From the NCBI RefSeq assembly GCF_016097555.1, contig NC_054708.1, positions 26,675,572-26,739,571 on the forward strand: DNA of 64,000 nucleotides. Reading direction: 5' to 3'. Below the pieces are notes generated by a model. That model was given only the letters and a program-made list of their open reading frames with translations, was not told the origin of the DNA and searched no databases. Position numbers and translations under genes: made by a program. The first letter of the stretch is position 1. Each line of letters starts with the position of its first letter. The stretch comes from Gigantopelta aegis. Its lineage: Eukaryota; Mollusca; Gastropoda; Neomphalida; Peltospiridae. Positions 37,350 through 44,397 of this stretch are shown one piece after another.

Positions 37350-38191
37350 TTACTTCAGTTATCTAGAGCTGTCTAGGACAGTTGGTATAGTGGTCACTAG
37401 ATTGATAGCTATCTGGAGCTATGCGTAGTTGGTAGTGAGATTCTCCGCTCTAATACAACAATAATCCAGTAGTCCATTAAGGTTTGTCCAGGATAGTGAG
37501 AAGGAAGGAAATGTTTTATTTTACGATGCACTCAAAACATTTAAGTTATGGTTATATGGCGTCGGACATATGGTTAAGGACCACACAGATATTGAGAAAG
37601 AAAACCCGCTGTCGCCACTTCATGGGCTACCCCCCATTAAAGTAGCGTCCCCACGCTTAAAGATCAGCCCGCTGCTATAGCCTTTAACCCAGGTCACCGA
37701 GGTCAGCTGACATCTGCCAAAGCCATTAACTTAGAGCCACACCGTGACGTCATTAGGCTTCGCCCCCGTCAAACCAATCAGAAGCGGTCACGTGCCCTAG
37801 CTCATTTGCATATCTTGAGGTTCAAGTGACGGGTCTACTACTTTTAACTTTTGGGTTATTTTATGCTACATTGTGGTTATACAAAAATCAGGGCATCTTT
37901 AAATACAAGTTGAGGCCAAATTCCTTATCACAATGCCTCGGGGTACTGCACTCTGAAGATTATACATTGTCAGGTCCATTTGAAAGGTCAATTAATATTT
38001 ATAATGTAGCAGGCTTTCTTTAAAGACTACGTATCGGAATTATCAAATGTCTGACATTCCTACAGCTGATGATTAAATAGTCAGTATGCTCTAGCGGTGT
38101 TGTTAAACGAAAACAAAAGTTCTGTATTTATTTCCAGATAATAGGAATCATATCTGCTTGCTGCCTCGCCAAACAAAACGAAGAAGTTTGA
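16199..38191 (+). CDS. Tetraspanin, tandem copy 2 (7 coding exons)
   Basis: Second complete tetraspanin gene. Coding exons: 16199-16252, 23065-23295, 24547-24621, 29705-29809, 30598-30819, 31658-31741, 38138-38191, giving 274 aa. All introns are phase 0 with GT-AG ends. Exon lengths equal those of copy 1 except exon 1 (54 rather than 57) and exon 7 (54 rather than 63). TM2 ends GCCGAF; the loop has the CCG motif in exon 5, a second CC pair, two more cysteines, an NAS site in exon 4 and an NTT site in exon 5. The C-terminus ends ACCLAKQNEEV. Exons 2-7 are close to copy 1, but exon 1 (MCASASSCVLVISNALFL) is close to copy 3. Introns are greatly swollen: a LINE in intron 1, a minisatellite in intron 3 and a virus-like fossil in intron 6. 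Confidence 0.92.
16330..16538. mobile_element. MITE with GTCCGTCCCA ends
   Basis: Left end GTCCGTCCCA and right end TGGGATGGA are inverted. The interior (TTACGTCAAACCAAACTGAA) matches the element at 31826-32094. It lies in intron 1 of tetraspanin gene 2. Confidence 0.6.
16753..16845. mobile_element. Partial GTCCGTCCCA MITE, reverse orientation
   Basis: Starts GTCCGTCCCATCATTC and runs as the reverse complement of the right part of the element at 16330-16538. It stops where a family B SINE begins; GTTTTGGAAAAA occurs on both sides of the SINE, consistent with a target-site duplication. Confidence 0.55.
16852..17242 (-). repeat. tRNA-type SINE, family B, full length
   Basis: Minus-strand copy running from tail (TTTGTTTTATTTAACGACGC in + sense) to head (GGCCTCGTTGGCGTCGTGGC on the minus strand). 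A similar GTTTTGGAAAAA motif on both flanks marks the insertion. Confidence 0.9.
17243..18930. other. Intronic stretch with no recognised feature
   Basis: AT-rich sequence within intron 1 of tetraspanin gene 2. No long frame, terminal repeat or known repeat could be supported. Confidence 0.5.
18935..19060 (-). repeat. Family A SINE central fragment
   Basis: Reverse copy of the central part: AGGATCTTTTATTTGCACTT, ACATACCACAACTTTTGATA and TACCAGTCATCGGGCATTGG. Head and tail are missing. Confidence 0.6.
19439..19558 (+). pseudogene. THAP-type zinc-finger N-terminus remnant
   Basis: A 39-codon frame from ATG to TAA reads MVKWRVVGGCSNT, then KFPSNVAVRKLCVNLIKTS. THAP domains start with a short leader, C-x2-4-C, GCSN-like sequence, then a K/R-FP block and a W near LRKKWV. 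Here the first cysteine (usual C before VVPGC) and the tryptophan are replaced (W-R and C). The frame ends after the first third of a domain. It could come from a P-like or other THAP-bearing transposon, or a host THAP gene. It is too short to function as a zinc finger. Confidence 0.5.
19921..19990 (+). repeat. SINE tail fragment
   Basis: GGTTTCCTCTC, then a degraded GCTCTGAAGTGTTATTAAAC end resembling family A SINE tails. Confidence 0.45.
20454..20537 (+). other. Block shared with gene 3 intron 1
   Basis: GAGATGTAGTACCAC, then TGACCTTTCCTTAG, and ATAAAGGAACCAAT match 54920-55005 in the same orientation, by eye over 80 percent. Both lie in intron 1 of paralogous tetraspanin genes, ahead of exon 2. 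It could be ancestral intron sequence under constraint or a dispersed repeat. Confidence 0.5.
20795..20862 (-). repeat. SINE tail fragment at LINE 5' junction
   Basis: GAATGTTTAACGACACCCCA, then ACATCGGCTATTGGGTGTCA is a reverse SINE tail variant. It directly abuts the truncated LINE. Confidence 0.55.
20863..22665 (+). mobile_element. 5'-truncated LINE (non-LTR retrotransposon)
   Basis: The frame starts inside the reverse transcriptase (LENYLLNHGC), has the catalytic LICLLYADDTALLATS, WKLKINTTKTKVLIF and EYKYLGAIF, then a C-terminal region with LLYGCEIWGF, LYGELGRMPVELSIHKRL and a CCHC-like CTICDENDIGDEFHYLFVC. The same reading frame continues through one in-frame TAA at 21209-21211 to the stop at 22153, so a single nonsense change is the only visible break in the retained part. 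The 3' region ends with GTTCT repeats (about 22646-22666). The fingers and endonuclease are missing, so it is a dead-on-arrival insertion. The clade is uncertain. Confidence 0.85.
24104..24210 (+). repeat. TG then GA microsatellite
   Basis: TG repeats (about 24110-24131) pass into GA repeats to about 24208, in intron 2 of tetraspanin gene 2. Frames through it are Ser-Leu or Glu-Arg repeats and not genes. Confidence 0.95.
24361..24412 (+). repeat. CA microsatellite
   Basis: About 26 uninterrupted CA units in intron 2 of tetraspanin gene 2. Confidence 0.95.
24893..25165 (+). repeat. tRNA-type SINE, family A
   Basis: Head GGGGCGTAGCCTCGTGGTAA, B-box-like AGGATCGATCC, then a shortened central region (the GGGATGGTGCATATAAAAGA block is deleted) and a tail GGTGTCGTTAAACAAAACAA. 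Confidence 0.88.
25365..25593 (+). repeat. ACTTGTCC-type dispersed repeat
   Basis: CTCTGGGAATTAAAAATTGG through ACAAGTAGATTTTTCAATGT and ACTTGTCCGGTGGACATGAA matches, in reverse orientation, 55955-56745. It runs straight into the 32-bp minisatellite. Confidence 0.7.
25594..28720 (+). repeat. 32-bp minisatellite array, about 97 units
   Basis: Uninterrupted head-to-tail units of the form GTGTCACCAGGACAAGACAG + GTTGTCAAATAA, with variants AACAGG, AGCAGG, AATAGG, AAGCTG/GGCTG and TAA/TAC. Shortened units with CAGAATAAGTGTCACCAAGA recur near 26672, 26865, 27119 and 27910, showing that multi-unit blocks were copied. Because 32 is not a multiple of 3, each frame cycles through three readings, and local frames of 60-127 codons arise by chance. 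The array is in intron 3 of tetraspanin gene 2. Confidence 0.97.
29129..29481 (+). mobile_element. CCTGA-tailed short retroelement, full length
   Basis: 353 bases flanked by a perfect 11-bp duplication GACAGAATAAT (29118-29128 and 29482-29492). It starts AACGAGCTACTCTCGG and ends CCTATGACCTGACCT. Includes the self-complementary TGCACCTGCCAGTGCAGG block. It has no long frame. The longest of the copies here (6514, 9694, 34059), so it defines the family ends. Confidence 0.85.
31826..32094. mobile_element. MITE with TAGTCCGTCCCA ends
   Basis: Perfect 12-bp inverted ends TAGTCCGTCCCA / TGGGACGGACTA. TATA-like flanks suggest TA target duplication, as for Tc1/mariner-related MITEs. The interior carries a short repeat with CCTTAGTGGTATATGAGCAC and CCTACCTACC (31868-31922). 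It lies in intron 6 of gene 2, just before the virus-like element. Confidence 0.8.
32107..32330 (+). repeat. Left terminal inverted repeat with internal tandem copies
   Basis: Matches the reverse complement of 37632-37769. A block of roughly 95 bases (GACCTCGGTGACCTGGGTGA ... GACGCTACTTTA) is present twice in tandem here, but once at the right end. Confidence 0.8.
32602..32615 (+). promoter_or_regulatory. TATA-like promoter before PC4-like frame
   Basis: GGTATAAAAACC followed within 15 bases by GTTAGAAC. The same arrangement (GTATAAAAACC, then TTTTAGAAC) precedes the BIR frame at about 33201, and GAGAGTATAAATAAAAAGG lies at about 34010. Both first sites are preceded by AGACATGTTCG. Viral-type promoter role is inferred. 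Confidence 0.5.
32652..32985 (+). pseudogene. PC4-like single-strand DNA-binding protein (virus-like element part)
   Basis: The region between about 32727 and 32860 encodes a stretch (NIFVVAKTWNGDSAIHIRQF, then GKLFSTKKGVPLTMKQWLEP) that matches the PC4/Sub1 coactivator fold: a beta-strand rich, DNA-binding domain with conserved KKG-x-x-LT and W. The upstream start reads MASGY, as in the neighbouring BIR frame. Part of the fossil element; it does not look whole. Confidence 0.65.
33278..33925 (+). CDS. BIR-domain (IAP-like) protein of the virus-like element
   Basis: A 215-codon frame from ATG to stop that looks whole. The N-terminal 110 residues are Ser- and Asp/Glu-rich, with two near-identical PSEIMDEEPVD / PRQIVDEEPMD segments. 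Residues about 126-205 form a baculoviral IAP repeat: RRLYTFGRWP, MRELAKAGFFYTGDHDAVAC, the zinc-binding C-x2-C-x16-H spacing (CYCCGL ... DDPMMEH) and a closing P-x-YPYI. BIR proteins block caspases or act in cell division; viral relatives occur in baculoviruses and molluscan herpesviruses. No RING finger follows. It has its own TATA-like site about 77 bases upstream. Confidence 0.75.
   Translation: MASGYLRMDSNSSSCSSCSSDDVLVSKCPKRHTIKYQIVTTKQNEYTNDTNQTYAAREPSEIMDEEPVDTCGPRQIVDEEPMDQVNAAREYKTDAAYDDTYDADDEWDSLSRHNLFCHHPEMRGFYRRLYTFGRWPIQMSYRMRELAKAGFFYTGDHDAVACYCCGLRVYGWKKADDPMMEHYRLSPRYPYINNVFRHETRIAWVCYFSFCKINM
34059..34392 (+). mobile_element. CCTGA-tailed short retroelement inside the virus-like element
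   Basis: Begins AACGAGCTACTCTCGATTCA and ends with ATGACATGACATGACATG, a variant of the usual tail. Near full length compared with 29129-29481. It shows that the virus-like element was already in place when this family was moving. Confidence 0.8.
34434..34811 (+). pseudogene. Unidentified frames of the virus-like element
   Basis: Short frames here include QWEKGQFMHSVDRCLELYDS and a Lys/Glu-rich WKKQKEEHNK segment. No family is recognised. Position just before the ATPase part suggests an element gene. Confidence 0.35.
34965..35511 (+). pseudogene. Packaging-ATPase-like part (virus-like element)
   Basis: Encodes a Walker A motif (MIVSGPTLCGKTFLVYKL, about 34971-35025) and, further on, a Walker B-type NLIVFDDLMS (about 35189-35217) with QNLYHSKGQTQRRNCHYLVL and FSNPIDKQQVLTLAQQMYPG. 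Motif order and spacing resemble A32/FtsK-like DNA-packaging ATPases of Polintons, adintoviruses and other double-stranded DNA viruses. It does not look whole. A distant alternative is another P-loop NTPase. Confidence 0.6.
35640..35925 (+). pseudogene. Zinc-finger-like frame (virus-like element)
   Basis: One reading includes CEMCGLVFKDGSKLQQHLRF, a C2H2-type finger beginning, preceded by an acidic DDEEDDE-like stretch. Other readings give basic sequence (MIEREFDINRNYFKSKRIYY). The function is not known. Confidence 0.35.
35954..36145 (+). CDS. Small acidic-tailed frame (virus-like element)
   Basis: A 63-codon frame from ATG to TGA: basic/neutral start (MHYFDKGPTTRKILQSLNSN) and a strongly acidic C-terminus rich in Asp, Glu and Ser. 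No family is recognised. Whether it is a gene or the remainder of a longer one is open. Confidence 0.3.
   Translation: MHYFDKGPTTRKILQSLNSNRDVRPQIHSKLNQYCSWISEYLVEVDDDDTDDDSSTDENYEEQ
36270..36505 (-). repeat. tRNA-type SINE, family A, degraded
   Basis: Reverse copy with AGCAAGGGATGTGTGCACAG, TACCAGTCGTGGTGCATTTG and head remains CGACGGGGATCGATCCTAGA. The 3' half is worn. Confidence 0.65.
36608..36996 (+). repeat. Imperfect repeat cluster (GGCTGGGGTGTCA)
   Basis: AATGGGCTGGGGTGTCATAC plus ACATTCCTTTCTT recurs near 36638, 36701, 36838 and 36965 with irregular spacing and ATTGAGTGCATCTACGCATTC blocks between. It lies inside the virus-like element near its right end. Confidence 0.7.
37270..37500 (-). 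repeat. Family C SINE fragment with CA microsatellite
   Basis: TATCCAATTAAGGTTCAATC, then GTCCTGGGC-like sequence resembles the tail region of the SINE at 11685. A CA run (about 37321-37350) interrupts it. Confidence 0.55.
37501..37630 (-). repeat. Family A SINE tail half
   Basis: AAGGAAGGAAATGTTTTATT through GCCACTTCATGGGCTAC; it stops abruptly where the right terminal repeat of the virus-like element begins. Confidence 0.85.
37632..37769 (-). repeat. Right terminal inverted repeat
   Basis: Reverse complement begins ACGGGGGCGAAGCCTAATGA and runs to GGGGACGCTACTTTA, matching the left repeat at 32107 with scattered differences. Confidence 0.8.
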
Positions 38192-38250
38192 GTCAATGTC
38201 ACATGCCCCAGTATCAAATTACGTCAAACTGGAAGGAAGACGGATGTTCC

Positions 38251-38325
38251 TACATTTTGAAGTGCACAGATGTTGCCAGATTTTGAAGTGCACGGATGCT
38301 GCCAGATTTTGAAGTGCACGAAGAA
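38251..38325 (+). repeat. Triplicated 3'-flank unit of gene 2
   Basis: ATTTTGAAGTGCAC occurs three times (units of about 26 bases with AGATGTTGCCAG / GGATGCTGCCAG); gene 1 has a single copy at 12171-12190. Probable 3' UTR. Confidence 0.8.
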
Positions 38326-38417
38326 TGATTATAACGTTTTATGACATGTTGATTTTGATTGTTAAAATGTTGAGAATGATGATGGATATGACTGTTACGT
38401 TTTATGGAGTGTTCGAA

Positions 38418-38480
38418 GTGTGTGTGTGCGTGTGTGTGCGTGTGTGTGTGTGTGTGTGTATTTGTGTGTGTGTGTGTATC
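38418..38480 (+). repeat. TG microsatellite
   Basis: Interrupted TG/CG-TG run shortly after the end of tetraspanin gene 2. Confidence 0.9.
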
Positions 38481-39775
38481 AAACTTCGATCTCACGAAAA
38501 CTTCGATCTCTTGATTTGAAGCGACGGTCCCGGTCGAGTTGCTATACAAAATAGTAATAACGACCTTCGAAAACTCGATAAACTCGATCTCTTGACCTAA
38601 TTCTTTGGTCCCGCCATAAAGATTTAATAGAGTATGCACCTCTAAAACTCGCGTGTGGATTAATCAAACTGTCGTTGCCGATAGTATTTTAAAGACGAAT
38701 GTATTGTCAGTCATTTCAAACAAGCGAAGCGCGGCTGTCTCGGGTGTCTTGGCTGTCGAAGATTAGGGTTATAATTACAGAATAATAGATCGCCGACTAA
38801 GCGGAACGAAATGATCCTCTGTTTGGTAGTCGGTGTTCGTCCGTGGTGGAGAGCCTCGCTACGTAATACTTAATTACAGACACAGTCTGGTTAACTTCAA
38901 CGAGCATTTGTAATAATTGTTAGCGCCGTTTGTTTTTGCTCTCGAAGGTGTGAATCGTGTCAAACTTTAGCTTTTCTATTTATGTGTCAGTTAATGTTTA
39001 TCAATTACCAGTCATTTAGTTATGTTAAAAATTGATACATCACAGATCGAGAAATCTGGGGAAGGACCCGGTAGTGTGGGGTTTGCCAAATCGGTTTAAA
39101 AAAGTTCTGCTTTCTTGTCATCCAAGAATCTTGCGTAGGGCCCAGAAATGGAGTGTGGGTGGCCAGATTGGAGAAAGAAAGTAGAGGTGCGAAGCGTAAA
39201 TAATTTTGTGTAAAACAAATGTATTTATAGTGTTATTCGGCATTCATTGTTTTATTTGTTAGGTACGTTCCACCATGTTTTGACATCTGTAAAATATGTC
39301 AACGTTACTTTTTGTTATTTATATGTGTATGTAAATGCCTTCCTTTTTCGGTGGGGTTTTTTTTTCTGTCAATAAATACATAGTCTATATGCCCAAGCAT
39401 ATATTTGAAATTCATCTGGGTGATCCTTTGTTTTATTTATTTACTTTTACAATATACGCAAAATGAATGTACGACAGGCATCGAAGATGCCAACAGCTGG
39501 TGTGTGGTGGGATGAGATGGGGTGGCGTAGGGTGAGGTGACTGATATATTAATTCGCCTTTCAACTGGGGATGCATAGTTTTTAGAGTTCAGAGGTAGGC
39601 AGCGAAGCGCCCGCTTCTTACAATATTAAGCGAAATAAACCAGCTGCAATGCTGCAACCAGTTGCAATGCAGTTTCAAATTTGAACTCTTATATATTAAT
39701 TTCGAAAACTCGAACTCCCTGAAACTCGAACTATTTCCTCGTCCCCTTCAAGATCGAGTTATCGAAGTATATAAG
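38481..39775. mobile_element. Possible pogo-like non-autonomous DNA transposon
   Basis: The left part has repeated CTTCGATCTC / ACTCGATCTCTTGACC blocks. The right part carries, in reverse, CTTCGATAACTCGATCTTGA and AGTTCGAGTTTTCGAA. Ends of this sort occur in pogo/Tigger-type elements. No transposase frame is seen, and exact ends and target duplication are not resolved. Confidence 0.4.
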
Positions 39776-42700
39776 TATATGTATATAATTGTGACACGTT
39801 GAAGTGAATAAAAAATATTGAATTGACCCATGAGAGATGATGTTATAGGCATTGCAGTAAATGAGGGCCTCTAATTACTGATGACCAATTAGTTGTTTTT
39901 TTTTTTTAGTTTTTTGGTTTTTTTTACCCCGGAAGATAAACATTCTTGTCGGTTGTTGAAGGGATACATTATTTCCCGGTTTTTTTGTTTACTTCTTCCC
40001 AAAAGTTATTGGGTTTAAATTTGCTCAAAATTGCCTTAGGTGAGTAATTTGCCAACAGTTTCAAAAAAAAAAAAAAAAATAAAATAAAAAAATTGATGTA
40101 GGTAACAAATGTTTAATTAAGTTCGAGCTCAGGACTGCGTTTATCCGAGCAAAAAAAAAAACTTCTGCTAGACTGGTTTATGCGCTTCACGTTCAACAAA
40201 ATGCCACGTTAGCAAAACGTTCGCTGGCTGAACTTTGGGCTGGCATTGGCCTACATGGTTTATATAACATTTTATTTTGTGGGTGGTCTGTAGTATAGTA
40301 CAAAAGAAATTTTGACCTTTATATGATCAGTTCTGGAACAGCCCTAAATACGTTTGACTTGAACCAGTGTGGATCATAAGAGTCAGGTTTTATAAACTGT
40401 CCCAAACAGTTACGTAAGCTGTGGAATGGGAATTAAAACATTTTTGAGCTATTCTGCCTAGTTTTTATGCAGTATAACACGTGTTTTGCTATTACAACTT
40501 TTTTTCCTAACTTTACGTTACGTTTTGCTTTAAATTATCAGTTTTGAAAAATCCATTGAGTTTCTTGGCGTCCTGGTGTTGGTAGTAGTTCAGAATACAT
40601 TTTATACGGAACAGAAGTGGTACGTACCTCGGAAACTAATCAGCGGCTTTACCGGTAACTTAAATCATATAAAAACATATTTTCATCTCTCCTGAGTTTC
40701 AAGAGCCATAACTCTTTCAAAAAAGGGCCAGTCCTCACGAAAGTCAAACTTGATCTATAAGTCCACTTGATGACGCTATACAATTTTCTTCAGACAGAGA
40801 CGACACTGATAATTATCAATCTCATCAATATTGAGCTAAAAAGAAAAGAAAAAGAAAAACATTCCTCAATATAACTTACGAATTAAAATAATGACTGTTA
40901 TGTGTGTTCGAAGCATAAACAATTATTTGACAGTGTCCTGTCGCATATATTAGTTATGTGAATAGGTGAACGTGACTTAGTGTGCGTGGTTATAGACATC
41001 CTGACTGCGTGCTGTTTCATAATGATATATTTGGCTATAATCCAACTGAATTTTTTTTAATAATAATTCGTGTTGGATGGTGGGATGTGTTATTAAAGGC
41101 GCGTGTGCAGGGTGGTGGTGGTGGTGGGGGGGGGGTCGAAACCCCCTCCCTGCTCAAGCAAATTTTCTCTTTTTAAAAATATATTTTCCGGGAGAGCATG
41201 AATCCCCCCCCCCCCCCCCCCCCCGCTATAAATTTCGCTTGCCATAATCTAAACACCTCCCCCACTACTAAAATTCTTGCCCATGCGCCTGGACTGTCAT
41301 ATTTGTTTCTAAAATATCCACCACAAATTAAACAAACCGACAATCACAAGGTTTCATGGAAGTGGTTCTTAAAGAGAACCCATGCGTAATGGAAAGGACC
41401 ATTACGATGGGATAGGATCTGCGGTGACCACTTTATCCCTGGGGATTAAGAAAGAAGGAAGGAAATGTTTTATTTAACGACGCACACAACACATTTTATT
41501 TACGGTTATATGGCGTCAGACATATGGTTAGGGACCACACAGATATTGAAGGAGGAAACCCGCTGTCATCACTTCATGGGCTACTCTTTTCGATTGGCAG
41601 CAAGGGATCTTTTATATGCACCATCCCATAGACCGGATAGCACATACCACGGCCTTTGATGTACCAGTCGTGATGCACTGGCTGGAGCGAGAAATAGCCC
41701 AATGGGCCCACTGACGGGGATCAATCCCAAACCGACTGTGCATCAAGCTGGACGTCTCCCCCCCCCCGGATTACGACAATTATTTAAGGTGGTCGATAAA
41801 TATGACACCTATTTTTTTTAACATATCTGTTCCAAGCCTGTATCCCCACCGGCACATGTTCTACGATTGCGCATGATCCAGCAAACAAGAAACCACAACG
41901 AGCATGAGCTAAACTAGAGCTCAAAAGGGTGAGGGTGGTGGGGGGGGGGGGAGGCGGGGAGGGTACCAGAGCAGGGGCGGCAGTGTAAAATATAGTGGTA
42001 CGGCTCGAAGTTGCCAGACTCTTCTTTCAAATACAATTGAGGACATTTTCACAGATACAACAGATATAACACACAAAAGTGCCTCTTTGAAAAGTGTTAC
42101 GGCTATGCGTCGTCCCTGCAGTGGCGTAGGGAGGGGGACCCCCACCCCATCAAACTTTTTAAAGCTATTAAATTTTATAAAATCATACATACATGTATAT
42201 ACATGTGTACATAGTGTGGGTTGATCCTCCCCCCCCCCCCCCCCCCAATATAAAATCCTGTCTACCAAGCCTAGAACGATAAAAATGTGGACTTTATTTC
42301 ATAATTAAATACAAACTTTTTGTGCGCGCGCGCCTTCTATGTAGTAATTAGCTTTGTCTACACAGGCGCGCGATCTTGCCCCTGTCTACACCAGTATGCG
42401 ATCATACCTCTACTGTCTGCCAGTGGTCATCTTTTAAACAATGACGGCTTTTCCCCAGTAATTAGGACACAACATAAAGTGTTATGAAATAACCGCGTCT
42501 CTTTAAAAGCTTAATAAACAATTACCAACACCTGTAGTAACGGGTGTAGGTAGCAAGATAAATCGTATTATTATCTGTATGTGTTCATACCTGCATGGCA
42601 TGATACCGATCTGTCTAAAACAATAAATTCTGATCCCTATTTTATGTGATATTAATCAATAAAATAATGTTATTTATTCTGCTTGTTGTATTAAATGCGT

Positions 42701-43180
42701 TCTGATCTGAACACATTTTTATTAGTAAAATATTAATATCCCACTTTCAAAAGTCGAGACTGAACTTGTGTCCTCCTTCTCACAGGTAGGTAGGTAACTA
42801 GGTTAACGTGCTTATATACCACTTCCTCGCCATCGAGATACCATTCGAGTAGATGGACAAATGTGATAAGACCAAAATGTCCAAACTAGCGTCCGTTAAG
42901 AATCCGCTGTTTTTCGAAAAATCATTCTCTGCTGTCGGCATGTTGACCTACTAACAGAACGCCGGATGCTACGTCACAGGTCTGATGCGGGTCAAATCGA
43001 TTGAGCAGTGGGTTCTTTATTAATAACTGGGATGGTATTTTTGTTTTTTATTTTTAATACTGTAATGTTTATATATTTGTTTTATATACTATGTATTAAT
43101 AATGTGCCATGAGCGTGGACCTTTACGTTCATTGGATGGAAGCGATAAGAATACCCGTTGGAGAAGACTTTGTGGGGGTG
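39776..43180. other. Spacer between tetraspanin genes 2 and 3
   Basis: No host gene was recognised. It contains one family A SINE (41451-41755), homopolymer-bearing repeat pieces (C tracts near 41206-41224 and 42230-42246; GGCGTAGGGAGGGGG near 42123) and a short CCTACC-type repeat near 42786-42835. Confidence 0.5.
41451..41755 (-). repeat. tRNA-type SINE, family A, near full length
   Basis: Reverse copy from GAAGGAAATGTTTTATTTAA to GGGATCAATCCCAAACCGAC. Only the first few bases of the head are lost, next to a C tract. Confidence 0.88.
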
Positions 43181-43189
43181 GGGGGCTGT

Positions 43190-43395
43190 CAATCTAATTA
43201 AAATTAGCACCACCATTACATGTGGATCTAACAGCAGCCCGTTGGAGCTCATGTCCAGTTGACCTTTCATTCGACCAACCAAAACCTTACTTGCAAAATC
43301 ATGCCAGTGATTTGAAAAGCATTTGAAAACATTCGGGATTATGCCGAGGGTATACGAAATGATTCGGGTGAATTACGAAGTATGCCGGAAACTAA
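43190..43395 (+). mobile_element. 9-bp-TSD inverted-repeat element, partial
   Basis: Starts CAATCTAATTAAAATTAGCA and follows the family through CCAGTGATTTGAAAAGCATT and GAGGGTATACGAAATG. The right terminal repeat was not found. Confidence 0.65.
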
Positions 43396-43611
43396 TTGCC
43401 ATATAAAATTTTATATAAAATTAGTTTCAAGACGAAAAAAAAAACCTGTGATGGTATAGCCATAAAATATGTCTCCCCCCCCCCCCATGCCACCCCACCC
43501 CACCCCGCTAGCTACGGCCCTGCAGATATATATCTGCTGGTTAGTAAAAAGCTGAAAGTGCATAAAGTAACTAACACCAACATATTCAAATAATATGTTT
43601 AAAAATGTAAT

Positions 43612-44266
43612 TACTGTCCGAACCAAAATGTTAACAACTACCAAAAATTGCTCTTCTACCTTTATTTTTCGTTAGATTTTACTCACATTTTGTCCTGACA
43701 GAAATCTAGGAAAAACCATTGCAATGCCACAGATTCCACATACTAGATGATAACCATGTCACCAATATCGATTTCGCCGAGATCGCATAGGGCAAAAAGC
43801 ATGTAATTTTGTGCCGGCTGCCATTTTGACTTTTTATGGAATATTCTCCCAGAGGGGTGAAAGGATATGACTTAATCTAGCAACGTCATAACATGTTATG
43901 ATATAAAAGCAAACGTGATGACGTCATATTAATTTTTTTAATTATTTTTTGTTTGTTTAAATATACCACTAAATATCATTGATTTTATATTAATTATGTC
44001 ACATACTTTGGAGGCTTTCATCCCTCTTGAAGAGTATTCCATAAAAAAGCAAAATGGCAGACGGCAGAAAACTGCATGTATTTTGCCCCATGCTATCTCA
44101 GCGAAGTCGATACTGGCGACATCGTTACAGTCTCATATGTGGAATCTGTGTCACTGTAATGGTTTTTTCACAACTTGTGTGTGGACAAAATTTGGGAGAA
44201 ATGTAACGGTAATTAAAGGTAGGAGAGTAATTTTTTGTAGTTGTTAACATTTTGGTTCGGACAGTA
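43612..44266. mobile_element. Long-armed foldback element (CTGTCCGAACCAAAATG ends)
   Basis: Ends TACTGTCCGAACCAAAATGT and its exact complement at 44247-44266 are flanked by TA, as in Tc1/mariner-type insertions. The two arms stay recognisably complementary for about 250 bases each (for example CACAGATTCCACATA and CTGCCATTTTG on both sides), with a short AT-rich middle. No transposase. It ends within about 135 bases of the gene 3 start codon. Confidence 0.85.
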
Positions 44267-44397
44267 GTAGTACCGGTACGTAGAGGAACGACGTCATATA
44301 GCGTGACGTAGCCTGTTGTGTCGTAAAGTGTAGTGCTAAAGTTATGGATTTGAAAACAAAACCGGGTTGTTGGGTCTTCAATTAAATATCTGACAAA
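44267..44397 (+). promoter_or_regulatory. Promoter-proximal block of tetraspanin gene 3
   Basis: GTAGTACCGGTACGTAGAGG, GACGTCAT and a second TGACGTA site, then a leader very similar to that of gene 2. A 13-codon upstream frame (ATG at 44344, stop ending 44385) precedes the main start at 44398. No TATA box is evident. Confidence 0.45.

Larger units (their letters stand above)
32107..37769. mobile_element. Virus-like element with terminal inverted repeats (fossil)
   Basis: About 5.66 kb bounded by inverted repeats (left 32107-32330, right 37632-37769) sharing CCTAATGACGTCACGG and AAGCGTGGGGACGCTACTTT. It encodes, all on the + strand, a PC4-like protein, a BIR protein, a packaging-ATPase-like protein with Walker A and B motifs, and a zinc-finger-like protein. 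This gene set suggests a double-stranded DNA virus-like element related to Polinton/Maverick or adintovirus kin. No DNA polymerase, integrase or capsid gene was recognised, so it is probably a reduced derivative. It looks broken, with several breaks, and holds a later CCTGA element and SINEs. It lies in gene 2 intron 6 but not in the corresponding gene 1 intron, so it likely arrived after that duplication. No target-site duplication was found. Confidence 0.65.
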
